A stretch of DNA of 64,000 bases from Candidatus Symbiobacter mobilis CR (GTDB taxonomy: Bacteria > Pseudomonadota > Gammaproteobacteria > Burkholderiales > Burkholderiaceae_C): contig NC_022576.1 in NCBI RefSeq assembly GCF_000477435.1, positions 186,001 through 250,000 of the forward strand, read 5' to 3'. Shown here one piece after another: positions 15,001 to 19,373 of this stretch. Positions within the stretch are counted from its first letter, which is position 1. The number at the start of each line of letters is the position of its first letter. The notes beneath the pieces were generated by a model that was not told the DNA's origin, did no database searches, and worked only from the letters and a program-made list of their open reading frames with translations. A program made the translations under genes and the position numbers.

Positions 15001-15736
15001 CCGTGCGGGCAGCGTGCAGATCGTTGCCAACAGCCCCTTGACGATTGGCACAGGTGGGCTGCAAGCGAGCGGGGACATCACGCTGACTGCGACGAATACC
15101 ACCAGTGCGGGCGACATCCGCATCAATGGCCCGGTGCGTTCGCTACTCGGTTCCGTCGTGCTCGATGCGGCGGCCAGTTATACGCAGAACAGCGCGGTAT
15201 CTGCTGCATCGGCGGTGCGGGTCAGCGCGCAGGGGGCCATGACCTTCGGGCCGCTGGCCATGACGGATGCGAAGCTCGTCAGCTATGTACAGGCCGGGGT
15301 CGTGGTCACTCCGCCACCATCGCAACAGGCTTCGGTGATTACGCCGGCGGTGGAACAAGCCCAGGCGGAGACGGTTACGTTCACCGACCATTTCCGCGAC
15401 GTGCTCGATATGCAGGTCTTCCAGCCGATGGCTCCCTTGGCGGTGTTGACCGAGCAATTGGCGATGCTGGCTGCAGAAGACTTTGCGATGGGGCGCGCCA
15501 TGCCGGAGTTGGCCGAAGGATTTGATCCGCTGTTGGGGCCGCCCTTGGGGCCGGATGACCCCAGGCAGCCCGGGGAGGAACGCCCGGTGATGCAGGGCGA
15601 TGGGGAACCCGCGCTGCAAGACGAAGAACGCGCACTGCACGATGCGCAACCTGACGAGGCCCCACCCAGTGGCCCGGCCAAACCCAAAAAAGACAAATCC
15701 ATCATCGTGGTAGAGGGGGCAACATGCACGCGCTAA
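2..15736 (+). CDS. Giant filamentous-haemagglutinin-like exoprotein (TpsA-type), 5' end outside window
   Basis: The frame is open from the left edge with no stop, so the true start lies upstream; the GTG at 32 is only an internal codon. More than 5,230 residues are visible. Order of parts: four tandem ~197-residue beta-helix repeats (1013-3200); several blocks opened by a W..PxNW...LP motif (about 690, 3720, 6020, 14240); a nidogen-like (NIDO-type) insert at about 6985-7440 with FTYFGTEY and SNG/TNG-like strands; GLUG motifs at 9240-9600 (for example GGLVGSNTG); 16 YDG/MBG-type repeats at 9985-14215; and a final beta-helix block. The protein ends in the tail KPKKDKSIIVVEGAxCTR, shared with the second giant gene. 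Such proteins are exported by a TpsB pore and act as adhesins or biofilm matrix. FecR-domain and TpsB genes follow directly, and the stop overlaps the next start by 13 bp. The TPS/ESPR N-terminus is not in view, so the TpsA assignment rests on similarity to the complete paralogue at 19374. Confidence 0.85.
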   Translation, partial: RASSGTIEIDVADAGAASGSVVEVLGGAWLSIAQGWAIDGALHVEDSATLSVQAGTLALRGSFTHMGTVDIAAGATLTKAEGWTNQGILSGAGTIVVGTGDAALRNEGTIAPAGEGNVGSLHVQGDVLLGATSHLQVDVGSQEEPRSDVLDVAGDVTLAGTVAVSLMPGYVPQNTDAFPMLAATGASIGTFDASTVLSGFEVGYGLYTGEAARLIYPIDGSAVVFTNASGGLNWATPGNWSTGQLPGEQDAAYIYSGLAVTHSSGTDTIAALAIANGNSLKVSGGALTVTGSTSLGGTLTVTAGTATLQGPVHGGTTGAIALQGGTLNVEGASSIHSYTQSGGTLAGAGALQVNGAFSWSSGTMTGTGHTTVAATVDNGVVLTSPYGVTQPVLTRTLHNLGTIHHEKEYYASSLTINEGGVLDNQGEYWFVADTGIAGTGGVIRNTGLLGKKGGTGDSVLTAELQSDGGSFVVDTGKIRAAAGFSHTGAGTLDGHLAISGGSGVASGKLNGMGTLEVASNATLTMGASGLEVPTYKQTGGTLNGEGNLTATTGFYWSSGTMDGTGRTIVAEDVDAGIILTSEYGVAQPVLTRTLQNLGTIVHKGAYYNGSLVINQGGKLDNQGAYWFDADTSISGAGGEIVNTGIFGKSAGTGVSNVSATITNQGGTIQVDTGKVQGTAGFSHTGSGWLDGHLVIAAGSSTATGDLQGSGTLELAGGGLTVGAEGFDVPGYRQTGGTLDGAGDLSAYAGFFWSSGTMTGAGKTIVRDTVIDGHIQTSPYSTLQPVLSRTLQNWGTIHHDKEYYASSLVINDNGVLDNRGYYFFTADTGISGTGGSIVNTGTFGKSGGSGTSSVSAAIQNDGGILQIDSGTIYAAAGFGHSGDGTILTGRLAVTSGSGIATGTLAGTGTLDVAGGTLTVGADGFAVSNYRQTGGRLDGEGDLHATEGFYWSSGTMAGIGKTVVDAPVADGTIHTVEYATTQPVLERTLENYGTIHHEKGYYVGKLTIQNGGVLHNAGTFLFDDDTGFAGTGGSVVNTGTFGKSAGTGTSTVSASVQNTGMIHVASGALGLTAPLTQQGTVQVDASATLSATAFTNEGTMQGMGTVSVGTGQTLVNVGTIAPGTARTTGALAITGNLQLAEGSVLDIDAMGAEVGAYDRLRVTGTVALGGALRVSLPSEHPLVLGDALPILTSTGTSSGTFADTTSLPTQFQVGYRLATGETARLIYSGEPGTVTFTNAADTLDWSTPGNWSTGALPTASETALLSTGVAVAHTAGEHSIAGLRIDADNALNISGGSLTVTEGATVRGTLGVSGTGTATFSGQFDAQQGGVVQVSGGTLRLQQASMASALTVTGGSIVADDSLVVDGSFHQDGGSITAARYFVAKQVEDTIVAGNVLAQQGLVLDAPGLSILGQVRSQSIELHADSPIVLGEGGSVVAGLGSDAGWGALMLTSHSAQAPVRVGTGGLISGTLLSAPGGTGRFQAPVAMIHSPLELDIAADLQLGTEIKLGLLAPRIDIAANVEARYIELHSDTAPTVAAGATVTASGRPEYGEEGTVTFAPFTKNAPLVVTAAEAAKVSLPGGAGSYQAQGVQYQSESALTIEAAPSGMERLSLFAPLVAIQGDVQVQHIGIQADTLTVAEGKTVRATDGSNDAFWGDIGFQMYTQTRALEIGAGGLVDGLALSGLGGGGAFQAAALYFASGSGITMHTAPEGMQAIHLSAPQLHIEDDLRAPIIEFTTDHPVDVTASKTIVAQASEGVGGVESFLRFAPYNYTESLVLGDASWVDVATLSVPGGAGTFQANHMAFVSQGTLTVRAVPTGLGQLTLDAAALQIETPIEATALHLGVSASPLELAYGVHAQTLDIVAPQGLHNVGYLSGIGKIDVGSGEAGMRNDGTLDPGGTGRLGALLIDGDLQLGTGSVLQADLGGTVTAPESDVLQVSGEATLAGTLQTTTMPGTAWNEQSFDLIQAGSAIGGFETLAVPSGVNGAIVGTTYRLTHTGISCTGVCWDGGAGLNTTWENPLNWTGNALPGEGSWVQMGLVAGVEASLSTEQRIQGISTAANNHLRIVEGGSLSLLATDGTSLFEGDLRLQGGQVTASGLLMGTGVLQVDAGTLHVGGTSARWGDLRQTGGSIEGAGSLTVTRSFQHSGGVIAVDGAVQIAQSEGDLDVGSIRAASLALAAPLGQITQHAPLELQGTLEAGARDGIVLDDTGNRFASLRASNTGAGMVSLHSGNNLTVINLANAGGNLAVTSAQGMTLLGDVHATGTLELRAEGGVLRQDSGVVTNAMEPAAQHSIRLRGDSITLQGGVQSSGSIVLEAPGGVNLLGLGSGGWIDDTYFEYQLPFAFTYFGTEYTKAFITTNGLITFDVGTGSYGDSVADLAGMKAIAPAWNDWVLQANAGKDIRIAPSAGNFSVVWDVARYGYPVNASAPAAIFESVLRPDGSIQFHYGDAVNSTFAGDVTIGISNGMGTVLPSALMERADFSLDHLPSTTYTPNGEGGYIETVHAGSEPVSAFGTISGSALLGQGSGQVVSTPAMLDIRAGGAIAAPSQLVAGTLQFAAVGGASFTGDNAFGAIAASSNVGVEGQSDIIIYNRQGTLVHIQGLQNPAGAITVSNIGGLSLSGTVSANGDVSLASQTGAITQSAPVVAGGLSTSSADGATFTHDLNQVRAFQAHNTGSGTIDFANRGLLSVGVIDNEAGAVRVANNGAIDALTLVRAQGSVELSAMGITGGSESAIRTNGGVLHLTATGLQGIALGQVSTTSTGDAGDITLRAEVGSIAIGAIDGRGADSPANRGGNGATVMLDAEGAVTVGSIDTVGGIGGADMEGTRVFPGGHGGEIAITARSQNWDPAASPPAAGAGDVASLLASKVGVVRAMGGAGGVGATETAAWGSSGAVLLDVAGDLVLEGGITAIAGDRGADVALHSGGTLTVAGAVQAQAVDVTAGAFTLAGGDWAQVGTALPRFEVGAFSITGGTFLRALGGAGTVESPYQLADLYGLQGVGTMPDRSFALTQDLDAQATATWNAGAGFQPLGSAQTPFAGAFDGGYHVVRGLHIQRADAADVGMFGATAAGAVIRNLGLVDAAIVGGTHVGALVGVHAGAIAQSYATGAVRVAGVVETGAGEGAGGPSGGGLVGTNTGSIDHSYATVGVATDAQVVTDVLLGGLVGSNTGAIAHSYAAGTTQGGGLVGSDTGTVRASFWAIDAAGTEVSAAGEGLDTPSLHAMASYAAWNDEVPSAIAATAGSAALWRIYEGQTAPLLAGFLRPLTLSDVTLTYDGAVQTGATYDHITAASGRNAGTYAAYSDQQGYDIQGGALTIAPKMLTVTGRLDVADKVYDGTTIAVLRAGTLQVAGFVDGDEVAPKVESATYADKNAGTNKVVTVTGVGLQGNDAGNYVLPADVLPETLTLAGNILPATVTLEDFAVQSKVYDGTTDAVVVDGWFYGVLEGDDVEIAGGVARFENKDAGTGKTVTLGDVMLDGADAENYVVDVETLTTHADITQRTLKLEGFAAASKVYDRTTDAEVTSTGALSGVLEGDAVTVSGGVARFDTKDAGTGKTVTLSDVMLDGADAGNYHIEVGEAGTLTTQADITQRTLKLEGFAAASKVYDRTINAEVTSTGALSGVLEGDAVTVSGGVARFENKDAGTAKVVTLGDVMLDGADAENYLVDTETLTTQADITQRTLKLEGFAAASKVYDRTTDAELASAGALSGVLEGDAVTVSGGVARFENKDAGTGKTVTLSDVMLDGADAGNYHIEVGEAGTLTTQADITQRTLKLEGFAAASKVYDRTTDAEVTSAGALSGVLQGDAVTVSGGVARFESKDAGTAKTVTLSDVMLDGADAGNYLVDTETLTTHADITQRTLKLEGFAAASKVYDRTTDAELASAGALSGVLEGDVVTVSGGVARFDTKDVGTAKTVTLRDVMLDGADAGNYLVDTETLTTQADITQRTLTLEGFAAASKVYDRTSDAEVTSAGALSGVLEGDAVTVSGGVARFENKDAGTAKAVTLSDVMLDGADAGNYHIEAGTLTTHADITPRTVKLEGFVAASKVYDRTTDAEVTSAGALSGVIEGDVVTVSGGVARFENKDAGTAKVVTLSDVMLDGADAENYHIEAGTLTTQADITQRTLKLEGFAAASKVYDRTTDAELASAGALSGVLEGDAVTVSGGVARFENKDAGTAKVVTLGDVMLDGADAENYQIEAGTLTTHADITQRTLKLEGFAAVSKVYDRTTDAEVTSAGALSGVLEGDAVTVSGGVARFDTKDAGTGKTVTLSDVMLDGADAGNYHIEVGEAGTLTTQADITQRTLKLEGFAAASKVYDRTTDAEVTSAGALSGVLEGDAVTVSGGVARFETKDAGTAKTVTLSDIMLDGADAGNYQVEAGTLTTHADITQRTLKLEGFAAASKVYDRTTDAEVTSAGALSGVLEGDTVSVSSGTAYFDTKDAGKSKTVTLTNFALEGDDASNYVLEGTPSALADITPRTVALEGFAAASKVYDRTTAAEVTTTGTLQGVIEGDAVAISGGVAHFDTKDVGASKTVTFTGLALAGEDASNYVLEGTPTALADITPRTVTLAGFAVANKVYDRSAAAHITNTGALSGVLEGDEVAFAYDGAEFESKDAGQGKVVTLTGLALTQPDAANYVLAEEPVTTTANIDKATLVLTGGLVAQSKDYDGSTQAAIAAEQPDINGLLGGDDVGILAVVGNFLDKNAGQGKPVSLTTVELAGADATNYEVDYSAVTLTADITPRDTAVWTGTGNGSWNDPTQWEGEVLPDGANVREVVIPVGATVIFDGSTTATSLESIDSQGTLLLQGGNLTVAQSLATADYRQTGGVLMGNASVTITGDFVQQGGSIDVEGDVAIRQLLGDLSVGDIQAHAITLQAPSGQYVQSGALVAEGAIVIEQARGNLTVGAVQGQSLTLRAPQGGIAQSGAVAITGRVSTTSADGVTLTHAGNQLRSFDAVVTGAGDIMLTSQGIVELGTVRTQRGDIVVKNTGGVRTGDEEVQARAGSVQIVANSPLTIGTGGLQASGDITLTATNTTSAGDIRINGPVRSLLGSVVLDAAASYTQNSAVSAASAVRVSAQGAMTFGPLAMTDAKLVSYVQAGVVVTPPPSQQASVITPAVEQAQAETVTFTDHFRDVLDMQVFQPMAPLAVLTEQLAMLAAEDFAMGRAMPELAEGFDPLLGPPLGPDDPRQPGEERPVMQGDGEPALQDEERALHDAQPDEAPPSGPAKPKKDKSIIVVEGATCTR
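1013..3200 (+). repeat. Four tandem ~590-bp coding repeats (beta-helix units)
   Basis: Units begin at about 1013, 1604, 2192 and 2783, giving spacings of 591, 588 and 591 bp, all in frame. Each starts with Y(T/K/R)Q(T/S)GGxL and then runs through WSSGTM, QPVL.RTL, GTI.H and a DTGI.GTGG-like stretch. The repeats have diverged at DNA level, unlike the YDG repeats further down. The fourth unit loses register near 3180. The pattern fits a right-handed beta-helix shaft. Confidence 0.8.
9985..14215 (+). repeat. Sixteen tandem YDG/MBG-type repeats, central ones nearly identical
   Basis: Sixteen copies of an 86-91 residue module carry the K(V/D)YD(G/R) signature at about 10001, 10281, 10541, 10814, 11079, 11351, 11614, 11876, 12142, 12406, 12671, 12943, 13209, 13469, 13731 and 13997. 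A typical copy reads KVYDRTTDAEV, GALSGVLEGD, GGVARF, KDAGT.K.VTL, LDGADAGNY and ADITQRT. Copies 3-13 are nearly identical at DNA level; copies 1-2 and 14-16 have diverged. They differ mainly in small combinatorial blocks (for example a short HIEVGEAG insert versus LVDTE or HIEA). This is the mark of recent duplication and recombination. The YDG/MBG folds are known spacer domains in large bacterial adhesins. Confidence 0.9.
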
Positions 15737-17142
15737 CTAAGCTGGAAAGCAAGTGGGACAGCCGACTACGCAGCACGCTGCGCGGGCTGGCAGGGTGCAT
15801 CGCGGCGTTGCCAATGCTGGCAATTGCGGCGACTGCTGTGCCGCAAGCTGCGCCAGCCACCCCGGCTGGCGTGGTGGAGTTCGCGCGCGGGGTCGGTTTT
15901 GCGCAGACGAAGGAGCAAACGCCGCGCACGCTGGGTAAGGGCATGGCGTTGAGCGAAGGCGACCGGCTGACGACTTCCGACGGCGCGGCGGCCATCATCC
16001 GTATGGAAGATGGAACGAGGATGACGCTGCGGCCCAACACCGAAATGGTGGTGCAGAAATACCAGTACCGCGAAGGCAATGCCGAAAACGGCATGGTGAT
16101 GCAATTGCTGCGCGGGGGGTTCCGCGCCATCACCGGGCTGATCAGCAAAAACGCGCCCAATGCAGCCAGGGTGCGAACGGCGACGGCGACGGTCGGCATA
16201 CGCGGAACGGACTTCGACGCACGGCTGTGCGGCGCGGAATGCCGCGAGGAATCCGCGCAAGTGAAGGTGTCGGCCCGGCCCAACCACGTTCACGCCAGCG
16301 CCAAGGTGGTGACGGCGACGGGAACGCTCCACGCGGTGGATGCCAGCGGAAAGCAGCGGGTCGTGGTGGAAGGCGCCAGCGTGTATGCAGGGGACACGCT
16401 GGTAACGGGCGCCGATGGCCGTGCGGTGCTGGTGTTTCGGGATGACAGCCGGATGACGCTGGGCGGGAACACGCGGTTCCGGGTGGAAAGCTTTGTCTAC
16501 GACGAAAAGAACCCGCAAGAGGGGAATTTCCTCGTCTCGCTCGTGCGGGGTTCGCTGCGTGCATTGACGGGGCTGATTGGCAAAGCCAACCAAAAAAGTG
16601 TCCAGTTCAAGACGCCGACCGCGACGATCGGCATCCGTGGAACGGGGTTGGATTTGGAATGCCCGGACACAGCACAATCGAAAGACCCGCTGTGCAACTT
16701 CTATGCGTGGCAGGGCACGGTAGAAGTACGGCCCGTGGGCATGGATGCAGCGCATGTGCTGCAAGTGGGGCAGGGGGTGCAGATAGGCCGCGATCACCAT
16801 AAGCCACTGACTGCCCCGACGCTGGAGAGCATCCCGAGGCCCGACAAGGTGCCCGTCGATCTCAAACAATTGTTTACGAGTGGGGACGTGAAGGCTGAAG
16901 ACGAAGGGTTGTTCGTCTACGTGCGTGACGGGCATATCGAAGTCATTTCCAAGACCGAGCAAAAGCTCCACCTGGGGCGCGGGGAGACGGGGTTTGCAGG
17001 GGCAAGCGGCAACACTGGCCGCCCGGCAGTCACGCCGCTGTTCATCCAGTTCGACAAAGTGCCGATGCCGAACCAGGCCAACCCGATGCTCTACACGGTG
17101 TTGAGCGAGGTCAACAAGCCATCCAGCAACCAATGCCGGTAG
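15724..17142 (+). CDS. Secreted protein with two FecR domains
   Basis: 472 residues. The N-terminus is a long signal sequence: a basic stretch, then a hydrophobic core around residues 24-37 ending near AIAATA. Two FecR-type domains follow, about residues 50-165 and 205-330. Both contain the pattern DG(T/S)RMTL(R/G)xNT, then RGxxRA(I/L)TGLI and a T(A/P)TAT(V/I)GIRGT strand. The ATG at 15724 lies inside the last codons of the upstream giant gene (13-bp overlap), and a G-rich ribosome site is embedded in that gene's tail, which suggests translational coupling. FecR domains of this secreted kind often sit beside giant surface proteins; a structural or assembly role is inferred. It is not a classical sigma-factor regulator, since no iron-sigma gene is adjacent and there is no cytoplasmic helix-turn-helix region. 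Confidence 0.85.
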   Translation: MHALTKLESKWDSRLRSTLRGLAGCIAALPMLAIAATAVPQAAPATPAGVVEFARGVGFAQTKEQTPRTLGKGMALSEGDRLTTSDGAAAIIRMEDGTRMTLRPNTEMVVQKYQYREGNAENGMVMQLLRGGFRAITGLISKNAPNAARVRTATATVGIRGTDFDARLCGAECREESAQVKVSARPNHVHASAKVVTATGTLHAVDASGKQRVVVEGASVYAGDTLVTGADGRAVLVFRDDSRMTLGGNTRFRVESFVYDEKNPQEGNFLVSLVRGSLRALTGLIGKANQKSVQFKTPTATIGIRGTGLDLECPDTAQSKDPLCNFYAWQGTVEVRPVGMDAAHVLQVGQGVQIGRDHHKPLTAPTLESIPRPDKVPVDLKQLFTSGDVKAEDEGLFVYVRDGHIEVISKTEQKLHLGRGETGFAGASGNTGRPAVTPLFIQFDKVPMPNQANPMLYTVLSEVNKPSSNQCR

Positions 17143-17182
17143 GGGCTTTGTTTTTCCCCAGTTTTTTTGACGTAGGACGACC

Positions 17183-18865
17183 ATGAATCGATCTTCCCTT
17201 TGCACTCTTGCCCTGTTCCTGGGGGCGCTTCCCTGGGCTGCGCAGGCGCAGAACATTTCCGCGCAACCCGTCGCTCCCAGCCCTGTTGCGCCGCCTACCG
17301 CAGCGGTATCCGCACCGCAGGGGGCTGCCGCCCCCGAAGAACCCGCGTTGGCGCAGCCGACGGGGGCGACGGCGAAGTTCCGTATCTTGGGGTACGACGT
17401 GGAAGGCGACAACCCGATCCCCGTCGCCGAATCGGAGCGGATCATGGCGCCCTTCGTCAGCGAGCAGGCGACGTTGCTGACCTTGCAGCAGGCCACGGCG
17501 ACGTTCGAGGCGGCGATGAAAGAGCGCGGCTACCCCTTGCACCGCGTCGCGCTGCCGCCGCAAGATTTGGGCGGGCGGGTCAAGCTCGTCATCGTCAAGT
17601 TCGTGATCGGCAAGGTCACGGTCGAAGGCAACCAGCAGTACAGCGAGGCCAATATCCGCGCCAGCGTTCCCGAATTGCAATCCGGCGCGGTGCCGAACTT
17701 CACCAAGCTGTCTGTGCAAACCGCCATCAGCAACGAAAACCCCGGCAAGCAGATGCAGGTGTCGCTGAAGGAGTCGGAAGAAGCAGACAAGATCGACGTC
17801 AAGCTGCTGGTCAAGGAAAGCCGATCCTGGGGTCTGGCTGCGGGGTTGACGAACACGGGAACCGAGGCGACGGGCAAGGATCGCTATACCTTGATAGGCA
17901 ACCACGCGAATCTTTTTGGTATCGATCACCAGTTTTCTGGGGCGTTCACCACCTCGCTCGAACGTGGCAAGGACGTGCAGCAGCTTGGGCTGAACTACCG
18001 GATTCCGTTCTATGCCTACGGTGGGGTGCTGGGGTTGAGCTATACCGAATCGGATGTGGTCGGTAGCTTTGGCACCTTTCACAGCACGGGCGCCGGGCGC
18101 ACTGCGGGGTTGAATTACAGCTACTACGCCGCGCCCGTTGGGGGCTGGAAAAGCTATTGGACGGTCGGGTTGGATCAAAAAACCTTTGCGCCTACCAAGA
18201 TCAACAAAATCGTTCTACCCGGGCAGGTGGAACGGGTGAGCAAGCCGTTGACGGTGGGCTATACCGCGAAGGTGGAGTCCGATGCCATGGTCTGGGGCTT
18301 CAATGTGGACATGGCGTTCAACACCTCCCAAGGCGATGCGGGCAGTCTGGCGGCGTACCAGGCCGAAGACCCCCGCGTCCAGAAAACCCGATGGAAGGCG
18401 CTGCGCGCCGGGGCGAATTTGATGTCCGCGCTGAGCAAGGGTTGGCTGTGGAGCGCGAAAGGGCAGTTGCAATACAGCCCGACCGCGCTGATTTCCGGCG
18501 AACAGTTTGGCATTGGCGGAACCACCTCGGTACGCGGTACCGACGAGCGGCCCGTCTCTGGCGACAGTGGTGCCAGCTTCGGCGTGGAATTGACCAGCCC
18601 CGAATGGTGGGAAGGCGTGCGAACGATTGGGTTCTTCGATACCGGCTGGGTACACAACCGCGCGGAAGAGGTCAACCCCAGCAAATTGCGCAACGACCAG
18701 CTCACCAGCGTGGGCCTGGGGTTGCGTTACGTCAACGGGCCGTATGCGGTGAACCTGGATTGGGGGGTGCTCGTCAAAGGCAGCAGCCAGCCGGAGACAG
18801 CAGGATCGACCGTCCCCCGATCAGGCGACCAGAAGATTCATTGGAATTTGCAGGCGCGGTTTTAA
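17183..18865 (+). CDS. TpsB outer-membrane transporter (ShlB/FhaC/HecB family)
   Basis: 560 residues, the usual length for the family. The signal peptide probably ends at ALPWAAQA (about residue 22). A proline/alanine-rich linker leads to POTRA domains (about residues 65-215; GKVTVEGNQQYSEANI is typical), followed by a 16-strand-type barrel. Two family marks are visible: the L6-loop motif VRG with SGDSG downstream, and the strand motif FFDTGWV. The protein secretes TpsA exoproteins across the outer membrane. It starts 40 bp after the FecR gene in the same direction, so the left giant gene, the FecR gene and tpsB probably form one operon. It is the only TpsB in the window and is the likely exporter of both giants. 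Confidence 0.93.
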   Translation: MNRSSLCTLALFLGALPWAAQAQNISAQPVAPSPVAPPTAAVSAPQGAAAPEEPALAQPTGATAKFRILGYDVEGDNPIPVAESERIMAPFVSEQATLLTLQQATATFEAAMKERGYPLHRVALPPQDLGGRVKLVIVKFVIGKVTVEGNQQYSEANIRASVPELQSGAVPNFTKLSVQTAISNENPGKQMQVSLKESEEADKIDVKLLVKESRSWGLAAGLTNTGTEATGKDRYTLIGNHANLFGIDHQFSGAFTTSLERGKDVQQLGLNYRIPFYAYGGVLGLSYTESDVVGSFGTFHSTGAGRTAGLNYSYYAAPVGGWKSYWTVGLDQKTFAPTKINKIVLPGQVERVSKPLTVGYTAKVESDAMVWGFNVDMAFNTSQGDAGSLAAYQAEDPRVQKTRWKALRAGANLMSALSKGWLWSAKGQLQYSPTALISGEQFGIGGTTSVRGTDERPVSGDSGASFGVELTSPEWWEGVRTIGFFDTGWVHNRAEEVNPSKLRNDQLTSVGLGLRYVNGPYAVNLDWGVLVKGSSQPETAGSTVPRSGDQKIHWNLQARF

Positions 18866-18899
18866 CGTGAAATACCTCAAAAATCATAGCGCCACTCTT

Positions 18900-18950
18900 G
18901 GGAGCGCGGGCATCTTGCCCGCATTTGGCGGGTGGGACACCCGCGCTCCC
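18900..18950. repeat. Intergenic hairpin repeat
   Basis: A perfect 10-bp inverted pair, gggagcgcgg (18900-18909) and ccgcgctccc (18941-18950), encloses a smaller palindrome gcgggc-atctt-gcccgc at 18906-18922. It lies 35 bp after tpsB. The form is that of a dispersed intergenic repeat; a transcript-stabilising or terminating role is possible but there is no T tract. Confidence 0.7.
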
Positions 18951-19024
18951 AGGGCGTATTTCATCATTTGGGGTGGCAAAACGGGCATGAAAGTTAGGTT
19001 GGGGGGTCGCAGCGTTGGTGGTGG

Positions 19025-19187
19025 CCCTCACCCCAGCCCTCTCCCAGAGGGAGAGGGAGTAACAGCCAGTGCAAACGGCCAGTTCAGCGCGTAGGTATTT
19101 GCTCCCTCTCCCTCTGGGAGAGGGTGGGGGTGAGGGAAACTGCCATGACTTTTCTGATACGGGGCATCTGCGCAAAGTCATGGTAGT
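19025..19187. repeat. Compound inverted repeat, copy A of a dispersed element
   Basis: Two 35-bp arms (19025-19059 and 19102-19136) are inverted copies with one mismatch, rich in ctccctctcc / gagagggag. Directly after the right arm is a second hairpin, actgccatgacttt (19139-19152) against aaagtcatggtagt (19174-19187). The block 19102-19187 occurs again in opposite orientation at 39839-39928, so this is a dispersed non-coding element. It fills most of the 508-bp gap between tpsB and the next giant gene. Confidence 0.8.
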
Positions 19188-19198
19188 TATTGGTTGTC

Positions 19199-19223
19199 AA
19201 AGCGGCTGCGGGCCGCTTTTTTT
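19199..19223 (+). terminator. Intrinsic terminator
   Basis: Stem aaagcggc / gccgcttt (8 bp, loop tgcgg) followed by an unbroken T run to 19223. It would end the transcript of the upstream giant gene, FecR gene and tpsB, and makes the next giant gene a separate transcription unit. Confidence 0.75.
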
Positions 19224-19301
19224 GTGGGATAAATCAGGGTATGCCGTAACCAGCCGTGGGCGGGTTTGCAGTAATGGGGACATTGCCTTGCATGCCGGGG
19301 G

Positions 19302-19330
19302 TTGTCTCGTGTGGAATGTCAGCGTAATGT
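19302..19330 (+). promoter_or_regulatory. Candidate sigma-70 promoter of the second giant gene
   Basis: TTGTCT (19302-19307), a 17-bp spacer and TAATGT (19325-19330), located between the terminator and the ATG at 19374. A ribosome site (aaggaaggg, about 19358-19366) precedes the start. The match is moderate and rests on spacing and position only. Confidence 0.4.
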
Positions 19331-19373
19331 TCGCGCTTTGCAGCGTTGGGCAAGAAAAGGAAGGGTTCGCATC

